The translations under genes were made by a program, and so were the position numbers. Shown here piece after piece: positions 44,013 through 50,892 of a stretch of DNA of 55,856 nucleotides (the first letter of the stretch is position 1; the number at the start of each line of letters is the position of its first letter). Source of the stretch: Anaerolineae bacterium (lineage in GTDB: Bacteria > Chloroflexota > Anaerolineae > SpSt-600); assembly GCA_025062375.1 (NCBI GenBank), contig JANXAG010000010.1, positions 1 through 55,856 of the forward strand, written 5' to 3'. The notes beneath the pieces are model-generated. The model made no database searches, had not been told where the DNA came from, and was given only the letters and a program-made list of their open reading frames with translations.

Positions 44013-44993
44013 ATGAGCCTGGCAGAAGTCTTCGAGAAACACCCCGAACGCCGATACATTGAGTTTGGAGGGAAAGGGGGCCTGGGTAAGACCACCCTTT
44101 CCGCTGCCACCGCCTATTGGCTGGCTAAAAAGGGGTACAAAGTTCTGGTTTTCTCAGTAGACCCACAGGCAAGCCTTTCGGATATTTTCCAGCGGGATAT
44201 CTTTGGCAAAGGTGCCGTTGAGATAATCCCAGGGCTTTTTGCCCAGGAGATCGATGCCGATAAGCGTATAAAAGAATACCAGGATGAAATCAGGCAAAAA
44301 ATTCTGGATATGTATGGCCTGAGCAAAGTCCCCGACGAGGTAGAGCGATACATCCAGGCTGCTGCCGCTGAGCCCGCTATGGAGGAAAGCGCCATCTTTG
44401 ACCAGGTGGTGGATATTGTCGTTAAAGGCGATTACGATTACTACATTTACGACCTGGTCCCCCTGGGCCATGCCCTCTATTACCTCAGCATGGCCACGGT
44501 GTACGACCAGTGGATTGATAAGATCACCAAACTTAGACAGGAAATGGAGGAATACTCCAAGGTTGTGGCCATAATGCAGCGCAAAAAGGAGCTGGAGGAG
44601 GATAAAATCCTCCGGGAGCTTCAGGAAATCCGCTACCGTATAAATACTTCCTCCAGCATCCTGACCGACCGGGAAAAAACCGCTTTCTTCTTTGTGATCA
44701 TTCCAGAAGAAATGGCCATTCTGGATACGGAGAAAGCGGCCAAGCTTTTCGCCAAATACAAGGTGCCTATCTCCGGATATGTGGTTAACCGCGTCCTTCC
44801 AGCGGAGCTGGAGCACCAGAACATACCTGAGTACCTGCGCTACCGCCTGGAGATGCAGAAGAAACATCTGGCTACCATCAAGGAGAAATTCGGCCATCAG
44901 GTTCTGGCCTACGTTCCGGAATTTGAGCGAGACATAACTGGCCTGGACATGATCCACCGGGTAGCTGAAGTTCTCTTTGGTAAGATTGAATAA
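44013..44993 (+). CDS. ArsA/Get3-type P-loop ATPase 1, switch II degenerate
   Basis: SIMIBI-class ATPase with the intradimer signature Lys: P-loop GGKGGLGKTT with K21 and K26. The switch I region reads FSVDPQASLSD, keeping the Asp (D50) that matches catalytic D57 of yeast Get3. The switch II region, DTAPTGHT in ArsA/Get3, here reads YDLVPLGHA, so the Thr-Ala-Pro-Thr part is lost. There is no cysteine anywhere, so neither the ArsA arsenite site nor the Get3 zinc CxxC exists. A helical insertion (~120-220) could form a client groove. The length of 326 residues is close to Get3. GGAGGTG precedes the ATG. It likely works with the next gene as a heterodimer. Confidence 0.9.
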   Translation: MSLAEVFEKHPERRYIEFGGKGGLGKTTLSAATAYWLAKKGYKVLVFSVDPQASLSDIFQRDIFGKGAVEIIPGLFAQEIDADKRIKEYQDEIRQKILDMYGLSKVPDEVERYIQAAAAEPAMEESAIFDQVVDIVVKGDYDYYIYDLVPLGHALYYLSMATVYDQWIDKITKLRQEMEEYSKVVAIMQRKKELEEDKILRELQEIRYRINTSSSILTDREKTAFFFVIIPEEMAILDTEKAAKLFAKYKVPISGYVVNRVLPAELEHQNIPEYLRYRLEMQKKHLATIKEKFGHQVLAYVPEFERDITGLDMIHRVAEVLFGKIE

Positions 44994-45006
44994 GGGGAGG
45001 GAAGCC

Positions 45007-45990
45007 ATGTTGAAAATAGAAAAGAACATGCTTCAGTTCATGCAGGAGCATCCAAACCTCAAGTATGTTTTCTTCGGCGGCAAGGGAGGTGTGGGTAAAA
45101 CAGTGCTGGCGGGGGCGGCAGCTTTGTGGTTCGCTCAGCAGGGCAAATATACCCTCTTAGCATCCACTAACCCTGTCCATAGCCTCACAAGCCTTCTGGA
45201 CCAGGATGTTTTCGGAAAGCCAACGCCAGTAAAGGGAGTTCCAAACCTCATAGCCTACGAAATTGACACCAAAGACACTATTGAGCGTTCCAAAAAGGAA
45301 ATTCGGGAGAAGATTGAGTGGTTCCTCAAATATGCTGATATAAAGACCAGGGCTGATGAGTTCGTGGAGTCGGCCACCATGAACCCGGCCTTTGAAGAGT
45401 CGGCTATGTTTGAAAACATGGTAGACCTTATGTTCAAGGACGAATACGAGGTTTACGTCTTTGATACCGCCCCCACTGCCAACGCCCGCCGGCTCCTGGG
45501 GATGTCCAGCGTTTATTCCCTCTGGGTGGATAAGATGGTGGAAAGCCGTAGGGAAGCCCAGGCACTGCGCAGGCTCCTTTCCTTCACCAAAAGAGAGGAA
45601 AAAGACCCCCTCATGGAATACCTCCTCAACTTCAGAGACAGGATAAACAGGGCCAAAGCCCTCCTCACTAACGCGGAAAAAACTGCTTTCTTCTTCGTAA
45701 CCCTGCCTGAGGCCCTTCCAATTGCCGTTATTCGCCGGTTCATAAACTGGTTCCAGGACTTCGGCATCCCCATAGGCGGAGTTATAGTCAACATGATGAT
45801 TGATAGAAATGCAGTTGGGGATAATCCGCCAGAGTTCGTCCTGAACAGGATAGCGGCTCAGGAGCATTACCTAAAACTGATCGAGGAACTTTTCAACGGC
45901 ATGGTCAGAGCTATTATCCCCCTCTATGAAACTGAAGTCCGGGGCGTGGAAATGCTGAAGAGGACGGCTAAAGCTCTCTTCGGGGAATAA
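45007..45990 (+). CDS. ArsA/Get3-type P-loop ATPase 2, switch I Asp replaced
   Basis: Paralogue of the preceding gene, 327 residues from the ATG at 45007 (GGGGAGG at 44995-45001; a GTG at 44977 inside the previous gene is less likely). The P-loop GGKGGVGKTV is intact (K26, K31). The switch I region reads STNPVHSL: Asn55 stands where Get3 has catalytic Asp57, the same change used in the laboratory to block Get3 hydrolysis. The switch II core is kept as FDTAPTANAR, although the Gly-His is missing. No cysteine is present. Its defects complement those of ATPase 1. A terminator at 46001 closes the unit. Confidence 0.9.
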   Translation: MLKIEKNMLQFMQEHPNLKYVFFGGKGGVGKTVLAGAAALWFAQQGKYTLLASTNPVHSLTSLLDQDVFGKPTPVKGVPNLIAYEIDTKDTIERSKKEIREKIEWFLKYADIKTRADEFVESATMNPAFEESAMFENMVDLMFKDEYEVYVFDTAPTANARRLLGMSSVYSLWVDKMVESRREAQALRRLLSFTKREEKDPLMEYLLNFRDRINRAKALLTNAEKTAFFFVTLPEALPIAVIRRFINWFQDFGIPIGGVIVNMMIDRNAVGDNPPEFVLNRIAAQEHYLKLIEELFNGMVRAIIPLYETEVRGVEMLKRTAKALFGE

Positions 45991-46000
45991 AGGGGGATAA

Positions 46001-46051
46001 GGGGCTGCCTTTTGCTCTATCGCTATAGGGTGGAAGGTAGCTCCTTTTTTT
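46001..46051 (+). terminator. Rho-independent terminator after the ATPase pair
   Basis: GGGGCTGCCTT pairs with AAGGTAGCTCC, the inner part CTAT pairs with ATAG, and seven T follow at 46045-46051. It ends 18 bases before the sigma factor ATG. Confidence 0.85.
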
Positions 46052-46069
46052 GTTAATGGGATTTCTGGA

Positions 46070-46660
46070 ATGCTTGAGGAGGAAAAGGAGCTTATAGAAA
46101 GGGCTCGCAGAGGCGATTTGGAGGCCTTCAATTCTCTAGTGATCGCTTACCAGAATGTAGCTTACAGCACTGCCTTTCGCATCCTGGGAAACCATCACGA
46201 TGCCTCCGATGCCGTCCAGGAAGCCCTTATCAAAGCCTTCAAGGGGCTCTTTAAATTTAAGGGAGGGTCTTTCAGGGTATGGCTCCTCCGGATTGTGACC
46301 AATACCTGCCGGGATCTTCTGAGGGCCTCTAAAAGGAGACCAGCTACCCCTCTTTATCCTCAAGGGATTGAACCCGATAGAGCCGCCCTTTTATCCGATG
46401 TGGATAACCCTGAGAACTACGCTGAAAGGCAGGAGCTCGCTCGCCTTATTCAGGAGGCAATTGATCAACTGCCTTTCGATCAGAAAGCGGTAATCATCCT
46501 TTCGGATTTGGAGGGCTTTGATTACTGGGAAATATCTGAGGTCCTGGGCATACCTTTGGGCACTGTGAAATCCCGTCTGAGCAGGGCCCGGGCCAGAGTA
46601 AGGGATTATTTGCTGGCCCACCAGGAACTTTTGCCTTTGCGCTATCGTCTTAAGCCTTAG
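46070..46660 (+). CDS. ECF-type RNA polymerase sigma factor
   Basis: Alternative sigma-70 family factor of 196 residues. Region 2 is LIERARRGDLEAFNSLV..ILGNHHDASDAVQEALIKAF..GGSFRVWLLRIVTNTCRDLLR (~10-80), and region 4 is LPFDQKAVIILSDLEGFDYWEISEVLGIPLGTVKSRLSRARARVR (~134-180). It is followed after 11 bases by a gene for a membrane anti-sigma factor with a zinc-binding start. The pair should respond to an envelope signal. The ATG lies 18 bases after a strong terminator and has only a weak ribosome site, so expression may depend on read-through or on a promoter overlapping the hairpin. Confidence 0.94.
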   Translation: MLEEEKELIERARRGDLEAFNSLVIAYQNVAYSTAFRILGNHHDASDAVQEALIKAFKGLFKFKGGSFRVWLLRIVTNTCRDLLRASKRRPATPLYPQGIEPDRAALLSDVDNPENYAERQELARLIQEAIDQLPFDQKAVIILSDLEGFDYWEISEVLGIPLGTVKSRLSRARARVRDYLLAHQELLPLRYRLKP

Positions 46661-46671
46661 AGGTGAGCAGG

Positions 46672-47367
46672 ATGTTCAACTGGAAGCACAGGAGGATCAA
46701 AGCTCTTCTTCCCCTATATGGGGATGAATCCCTTTCCCCAGGGGAAAGAAAAGCTATAGAGGAGCACCTGCAGGTTTGCGACGAGTGTCGGGCGGAATGG
46801 GAGAGCCTCCGCTGGGCGATTTCCCTTATCAAAGAAGCTCCCCAGGTTCCAGCACCCCGACTTTTTGTCGTGAGAGCTGCAGACCTGGAGCGAACTTCCG
46901 TCCCTATTGGGTTCTATGTGGCGAGGGCTTTCACTGCCCTGGCAGCCGCTGCTTTCTTTCTGCTTCTGGGATTTGACCTTCTCACCATTGCATTGGGAAA
47001 AGCCCCCACCCCTGTCCCGATGATCGCTACGGTCCCTGAGGTGACTCTGACGCCCACGCCTGCTCTGGAACCTTCTCCTCAGCTGGATACGGTGAGGAGC
47101 TTGCCGATGATCCCCTCTGCAACAGAGGAAAGAGAGGTGAACATAACCAGGGAAATAGAAGCCCTCGTTTTCAAGAGCCCGCTTCTGACTCCCGAACCGT
47201 CTCCTCCACCAGCGGAAACCCCCACTCCAACCCCAACGCCGATACCAGCTCCTCTGCTGGAGCGAAAGCCTCGGTTCCCCCTGCGCTGGCTCCCGCTGGA
47301 GATTGCAGTGGGGGTTAGTGCTTTGGCAGGGGGCGTTATCTCCTGGATCCTGAGAAGGAGGAAGTAG
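46672..47367 (+). CDS. Membrane anti-sigma factor with zinc-finger domain
   Basis: The N-terminal ~60 residues form an anti-sigma ZAS domain with HLQVCDECRAEW (HxxxCxxC). A membrane helix follows near ~84-105 (ALAAAAFFLLLGFDLLTIAL), then a long Pro/Thr-rich stretch (TPTPALEPSP, PTPTPTPIPAP), and a second membrane helix at the end (IAVGVSALAGGVISWIL) with RRRK. The Pro-rich part should lie outside or span the wall. The start is the ATG at 46672, with AGAGGTGAG upstream; the GTG at 46663 is possible. It would hold the neighbouring sigma factor inactive. Confidence 0.88.
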   Translation: MFNWKHRRIKALLPLYGDESLSPGERKAIEEHLQVCDECRAEWESLRWAISLIKEAPQVPAPRLFVVRAADLERTSVPIGFYVARAFTALAAAAFFLLLGFDLLTIALGKAPTPVPMIATVPEVTLTPTPALEPSPQLDTVRSLPMIPSATEEREVNITREIEALVFKSPLLTPEPSPPPAETPTPTPTPIPAPLLERKPRFPLRWLPLEIAVGVSALAGGVISWILRRRK

Positions 47368-47369
47368 AA

Positions 47370-48164
47370 ATGCCCGAGCTGCCCGAAGTGGAAACCATCG
47401 TGCAAGACCTCAAGCCTTTCCTGGAGGGGCAGCGCATCGCAAAGGTGGAAATCCTTAAACCGAAACTCGTTGTGGACCTTTCACCTGAAGCTCTGGAGGG
47501 GAAAACCATCCACCAGGTGAAGAGACGGGGAAAGTTTGTGGTCTTGGAACTATCGGATGGCTCCGGGCTCCTCTTTCACCTCAGATTAACCGGGAGGCTT
47601 TACCTTGCTCCTGCCTCCGATGCCTCCGCCGTTTTGACGGTCCACACTGAAGAGGGAGTTTCTCTTTCTTTTTACGACCCCAGAGGCCTTGGGCGGGCTT
47701 ACTGGCATCCGGAACCGGAGGAATTTCTCCGTTTCCTGGGCCCTGAACCCCTGGATGAAGGCTTTACCCCTCAGAACTTACAGGAGATCCTTGCCGGCAA
47801 GAAAGCTTCGGTGAAGGCTGTCCTACTGGACCAGCGAAACCTGGCTGGGCTTGGTAACATTTACACCGATGAAGCCCTCTTTTTAGCAGGGATACACCCT
47901 CGCCGACCGGCTTTCTCCCTTTCCCGGGAAGAAGTGGAGAAACTTCACCAGGCTATCCGTGAGGTCTTAAAGGGTGGCATTGAAAGGCGTGGGACTACTT
48001 TCAGCACTTACAGAGATGCCTTCGGAAGGAAGGGGGAAAATCAGTTAAGCTTGAACGTTTTTAGGCGCACGGGGAAGCCCTGTCCCCATTGCGGTACCCC
48101 TATAGAACGGATGAAAGTAGCTGGAAGAAGCTCCCATTTCTGCCCTAAATGCCAGCCTTTGTGA
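47370..48164 (+). CDS. mutM: Formamidopyrimidine-DNA glycosylase
   Basis: Base-excision repair enzyme removing 8-oxoguanine and FaPy lesions. The N-terminus MPELPEVETIV supplies catalytic Pro2 and Glu3. LDQRNLAGLGNIYTDEALF is the helix-two-turn-helix, and the C-terminal zinc finger has CPHCGTPIE..SSHFCPKCQ. The length of 264 residues is normal. It begins three bases after the anti-sigma stop and is probably co-transcribed with it. Confidence 0.96.
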   Translation: MPELPEVETIVQDLKPFLEGQRIAKVEILKPKLVVDLSPEALEGKTIHQVKRRGKFVVLELSDGSGLLFHLRLTGRLYLAPASDASAVLTVHTEEGVSLSFYDPRGLGRAYWHPEPEEFLRFLGPEPLDEGFTPQNLQEILAGKKASVKAVLLDQRNLAGLGNIYTDEALFLAGIHPRRPAFSLSREEVEKLHQAIREVLKGGIERRGTTFSTYRDAFGRKGENQLSLNVFRRTGKPCPHCGTPIERMKVAGRSSHFCPKCQPL

Positions 48165-48572
48165 AAGCTACTGAGGTTTGGGTTAATATGATGATGGTAA
48201 AGCTTTCTCCACCTTTGTGGGCTCAGGGTTAGCTACGGTTAAGGGTTTCACTTATGGGGGATTGCTTCGTACCCATCTTTAGAAGTTTTTGGTTGGCACC
48301 CCCAGATTCCCAAGGATGGGGGCTTTGTCCCCCCTACCCTCCAGTTTTCCCACCCTCGGGGGCTCAGGGTTCGCCACGGTTCTGGGTCCCACTCGTGGGC
48401 AAGTTGCAAAAGATGGCCGATCGCTCCCTTTTTAAGGTTTCTGGGGGCACATCCATCAGGATGGGGCTCCTGCCCACACCCTCGATTGCTGTCCGGGTGG
48501 GAGCTTGCTCTGCCCTGACGGTATCCAGAAAACAAGTAGGAAAGAGATTCATTGCCTTTGTGAGGTGAGATT
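48165..48572. other. Gene-free stretch with a duplicated segment
   Basis: About 400 bases without a supported gene. Open frames on both strands have low-complexity products (Pro, Gly, Trp rich) and no ribosome site. It holds two diverged copies of a ~55-base segment (listed separately), and short C/G runs that could form hairpins. It looks like decayed repeat or non-coding sequence. Confidence 0.6.
48203..48399 (+). repeat. Two imperfect direct copies of a ~55-base segment
   Basis: Copy 1 lies at about 48203-48258 and copy 2 at about 48344-48399. Both run CTTTCTCCACC-like, then GGGCTCAGGGTT, then GCTACGGTT or GCCACGGTT, GGGT, CACT and TGGG. Roughly three quarters of positions agree by eye. 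No open frame or target-site signature goes with them. Confidence 0.6.
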
Positions 48573-49163
48573 ATGGAGATGATACGCACTTTTGTGGCCA
48601 TTGAGCTGGACGAAGAAGCCCTGGAATGGCTTAAAAGGGTCCAGGAACGCCTGAAGACGGAGCTCCCTCAGGGAATTGTGCGCTGGGTTGACCCCAAAGG
48701 TATCCACTTAACCTTGAAATTTCTGGGGGAAATCCCCGCGAACAAGGTTAAAGCCGTTGAGGAAGTCTTGAAGGAAGTGAGCCACCGGCATCGCCCCTTT
48801 TACTTTGATTACGGCGGTTTGGGTTGCTTTCCCTCCTCCTCCCACCCCAACGTGGTATGGGTGGGAGTAGAGGAGAAGACGGGAGCACTTCTGGCTCTTC
48901 AACAGGATGTGGAAAGAAGCCTTTTGAAGCTTGGTTTCAGGCCTGAGGACAGGCCCTTTTCCCCCCACCTGACCCTGGGAAGGGTGAGCAAGGGAGCTTC
49001 AAGCGCCGAAAGGAAACGATTGGGAGAATACATAAAAGCGGGGAAGGTGGGAAGCGGAGGTAAAGTTCTGGTTAAAGCCATAAGCCTTATGAAGAGCGAC
49101 CTTCGCCCGAGCGGAGCTGTTTACACGCGCCTCGCCCTTTTCCCCTTGAAGTCTACTGGATAA
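48573..49163 (+). CDS. thpR: RNA 2',3'-cyclic phosphodiesterase (ThpR/LigT family)
   Basis: 2H phosphoesterase that opens 2',3'-cyclic phosphates on RNA ends. Two HxTx motifs are present: HLTLKFLG (~47-54) and HLTLGRV (~129-135). The N-terminus RTFVAIELDEEA is typical, and the length of 196 residues is normal. GAGGTGA at 48560-48566 precedes the ATG. It ends tail to tail with the Cas4-like gene on the other strand, overlapping by 11 bases; a translin homologue, also an RNA-related protein, is close by. Confidence 0.94.
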   Translation: MEMIRTFVAIELDEEALEWLKRVQERLKTELPQGIVRWVDPKGIHLTLKFLGEIPANKVKAVEEVLKEVSHRHRPFYFDYGGLGCFPSSSHPNVVWVGVEEKTGALLALQQDVERSLLKLGFRPEDRPFSPHLTLGRVSKGASSAERKRLGEYIKAGKVGSGGKVLVKAISLMKSDLRPSGAVYTRLALFPLKSTG

Positions 49164-49398
49164 CCGCCAGGAAAATAAGGCAAAGGCCTGCCAGAAGGAG
49201 AGCAACCCCCACAGCCCACAACCTGTTCAGAGCAAAAACCCGCTTCTGATGGAGGCGGTGAAACTCCTCTCCCTCCTCAAGCTTCTCCCGGGACTCAGGC
49301 TCTATTCCCATAACCCGCCTGAGCCACCAGGCTCGGGGGCAAAAAACGTATTCTTCAATTTCGCTAACCCTTATCACCGGACCCTTTGAGCCACTCAT
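49153..49398 (-). CDS. Small membrane protein with Cas4-N-terminus-like motif
   Basis: About 81 residues. The first half, VIRVSEIEEYVFCPRAWWLRR, followed by EEGEEFHRLHQ, resembles the first conserved block of Cas4/Dna2-type PD-(D/E)XK nucleases (S-I-Y-x-CPR and G-x-x-H). The catalytic D-E-K part is missing; instead a membrane helix (LWAVGVALLLAGLCLIFLAVI) ends the protein. The ATG at 49398 overlaps the translin gene by 35 bases, and a GTG at 49377 would begin exactly at VIRVS. No CRISPR array or cas gene is near, so it is better seen as a stand-alone domain reuse. The function is unknown. Confidence 0.65.
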   Translation of the reverse strand: MSGSKGPVIRVSEIEEYVFCPRAWWLRRVMGIEPESREKLEEGEEFHRLHQKRVFALNRLWAVGVALLLAGLCLIFLAVIQ

Positions 49399-50035
49399 AC
49401 CTGGCTTTTTCCAGGCTCAACCGCAAACGGTAATTCTCATAAGCTGCTGTGAAATCGCTCCTGGTCTTTTCCGTCACCCCTCGGACCATATCCCCCGTGT
49501 GCCTTAACCCACCTGTGAGGGCATCGGGAAAATCAAGAGTCATGAGCAAAGCATAGACTTCGTCCATGATATCCAGAAGCTCTTCCCCTCTGGCAAATTC
49601 ATCCCTGCGGATCAGGTCCAGGATATGGCGCCTGAGCTCGCCCATGGCTTCCCCGAAGCCCCGGAGGTAAGTTTCGGGCTCAACTCCAAGATCCGCCGGG
49701 CTGGGGATGGCTTTTTTCAGGAGAAGGCTACGCACCACTGAGGCCTCCACAAACTCCTTGAGAGCATCCTGAGCATACCCGCTGTAGTAAAGGTCGGGGT
49801 AGAGGGCGGCCAGATCTTTTAAGTGGGAAGCTATCTCTTTGGCTTTCTCCAGCAAGTAAAAGGCTGTATCCCATTCCCCGCGATGGCAGGCTCTTATGGC
49901 CATAGCGCTGTGGCGGGTAAGCTCTCTGGCGTCAGCAAGGGCTTTCTCCCGGGCTTCATTCTTCCGGCTTAAATTTTCCCTCGCCTCCTCCACGAATTTC
50001 CGCAGGGCTTCAATGGTTTCACGAGCGTAGCTCAT
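49364..50035 (-). CDS. Translin family RNA/ssDNA-binding protein
   Basis: All-alpha protein of 223 residues. YSGYAQDALKEFVEASVV, PETYLRGFGEAMGELRRHIL, MDEVYALLMTLDFPDALTGGLRHTGDMVRGVTEKTRSDF are the conserved blocks of translin/TRAX. Several acidic residues that make up the TRAX nuclease site have plausible equivalents (E in FVEAS, the two E of GEAMGE). Translins are eukaryotic and archaeal proteins with scattered bacterial members, and cut or bind small RNAs and tRNA fragments. Its ATG overlaps the stop of the small membrane gene (ATGA), so they are coupled. Confidence 0.85.
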   Translation of the reverse strand: MSYARETIEALRKFVEEARENLSRKNEAREKALADARELTRHSAMAIRACHRGEWDTAFYLLEKAKEIASHLKDLAALYPDLYYSGYAQDALKEFVEASVVRSLLLKKAIPSPADLGVEPETYLRGFGEAMGELRRHILDLIRRDEFARGEELLDIMDEVYALLMTLDFPDALTGGLRHTGDMVRGVTEKTRSDFTAAYENYRLRLSLEKARYEWLKGSGDKG

Positions 50036-50238
50036 GATCTCCTCCGGAAGAAATGGAAGATAAGGAAAACCAGAATGGATACTATCAGGGCCATCCCGGC
50101 TATGAGCCAGGCCAGAGCTAAGACAAGGCTAACGCATCCAGCTAAGACTCCCAGGTCAAGCTGGAGGGAATTCCCGTCGGAAAAGCGGCACCCATTTGCT
50201 GTAAAGATCAGGAGCACAGAAATAAGGCACCTCTTCAT
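50032..50238 (-). CDS. Small membrane protein between transaldolase and translin
   Basis: Sixty-eight residues with an N-terminal hydrophobic segment ending in NGC (CLISVLLIFTANGC, possible lipoprotein-like signal) and one or two further helices (LGVLAGCVSLVLALAWLIAGMALIVSILVFLIF), closed by HFFRRRS. GGAGGAAAGGG precedes the ATG. It overlaps both neighbours by four bases, which supports it as a real, co-translated gene. No family was recognised. Confidence 0.72.
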   Translation of the reverse strand: MKRCLISVLLIFTANGCRFSDGNSLQLDLGVLAGCVSLVLALAWLIAGMALIVSILVFLIFHFFRRRS

Positions 50239-50882
50239 TCCCTTTCCTCCAGGGACCTGCCCGCCTGAACGAATTCTTCCACCGCCTGCAGCGATAGGGG
50301 GTGCTCAGCCATGGCTTTGAGGATGGACCAGGGAACGGTTATGTGCTGGGCACCACAGTTTAGGACCGCAAGAGTCTCCTCCACCGATTTTAAGCTTGCC
50401 GCTATTATTTGCACCTCCGAGCCCTGAAGTATCCGGGAAATTTGAGCGACCAGCTCCAGGCCATCAATCCCCTGGCGGGTTGCCCTGTTGACGTAGGGGA
50501 TAACATAGGTAGCTCCCGCTTCCCTGGCCAGGAAGGCTTGCGATGGACTATACACAGCCGTCAGGGCGCAGCGCCACCCTTTCCTGGCCAGTTCAAAAAG
50601 AAGCTTGAGCCCTTCCCAGGTGGCGGGGATTTTGGGCACCAGAATTGCTCCCGCAATCTCCCGCATTCTCTCCAGCTCTTCCCTGGCTTTATCAAGACCG
50701 GTGGAGAAAGGCTGATAAAGGAGCTCTTCAGGCCAGAGCTCGGAGATGGCGGAAACGATTTCCTCCGGCTTCTGGCCCGTGCGGGCGATCAGGAGAGGGT
50801 TAGTGGTCACCCCCCGAACAAAGCCCGAAGAAAGGGCCTCTCGCACTTCTCCCAGGTCAGCGGAATCCACGTAGATAGCCAT
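50235..50882 (-). CDS. Transaldolase of the small TalC/FSA type
   Basis: TIM-barrel aldolase of about 215 residues, either a pentose-phosphate transaldolase or a fructose-6-phosphate aldolase. IYVDSADLGEVREAL and GVTTNPLLIA form the N-terminal family pattern. The Schiff-base Lys is K84 in LVPKIPAT, followed by EGLK, LTAVYSPSQAFLAREAGATYVIPYVNR and IIAASLKS. The ATG at 50882 has GAGGGGTG upstream. The C-terminal part is a bit diverged (SLEERE end). It offers sugar-phosphate rearrangement next to the GH1 and peptidase genes. Confidence 0.92.
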   Translation of the reverse strand: MAIYVDSADLGEVREALSSGFVRGVTTNPLLIARTGQKPEEIVSAISELWPEELLYQPFSTGLDKAREELERMREIAGAILVPKIPATWEGLKLLFELARKGWRCALTAVYSPSQAFLAREAGATYVIPYVNRATRQGIDGLELVAQISRILQGSEVQIIAASLKSVEETLAVLNCGAQHITVPWSILKAMAEHPLSLQAVEEFVQAGRSLEERE

Positions 50883-50892
50883 CACCCCTCCT

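Noticed and set aside
44154-45029. 291-residue open frame on the - strand
   Set aside because: It lies opposite an intact ATPase gene and has a composition typical of an antisense shadow.
44013-45990. Arsenite efflux ATPases (ArsA)
   Set aside because: No cysteines for metalloid binding, and no ArsB, ArsD or ArsR gene nearby.
48254-48568. Possible 104-residue protein
   Set aside because: Low-complexity Pro/Gly/Trp-rich product, no ribosome site, no family resemblance, and the frame crosses a diverged non-coding repeat.
49153-49398. Cas4 gene or CRISPR-linked locus
   Set aside because: Only the first Cas4 motif block is present, the catalytic residues are missing, and there is no array or other cas gene in the window.
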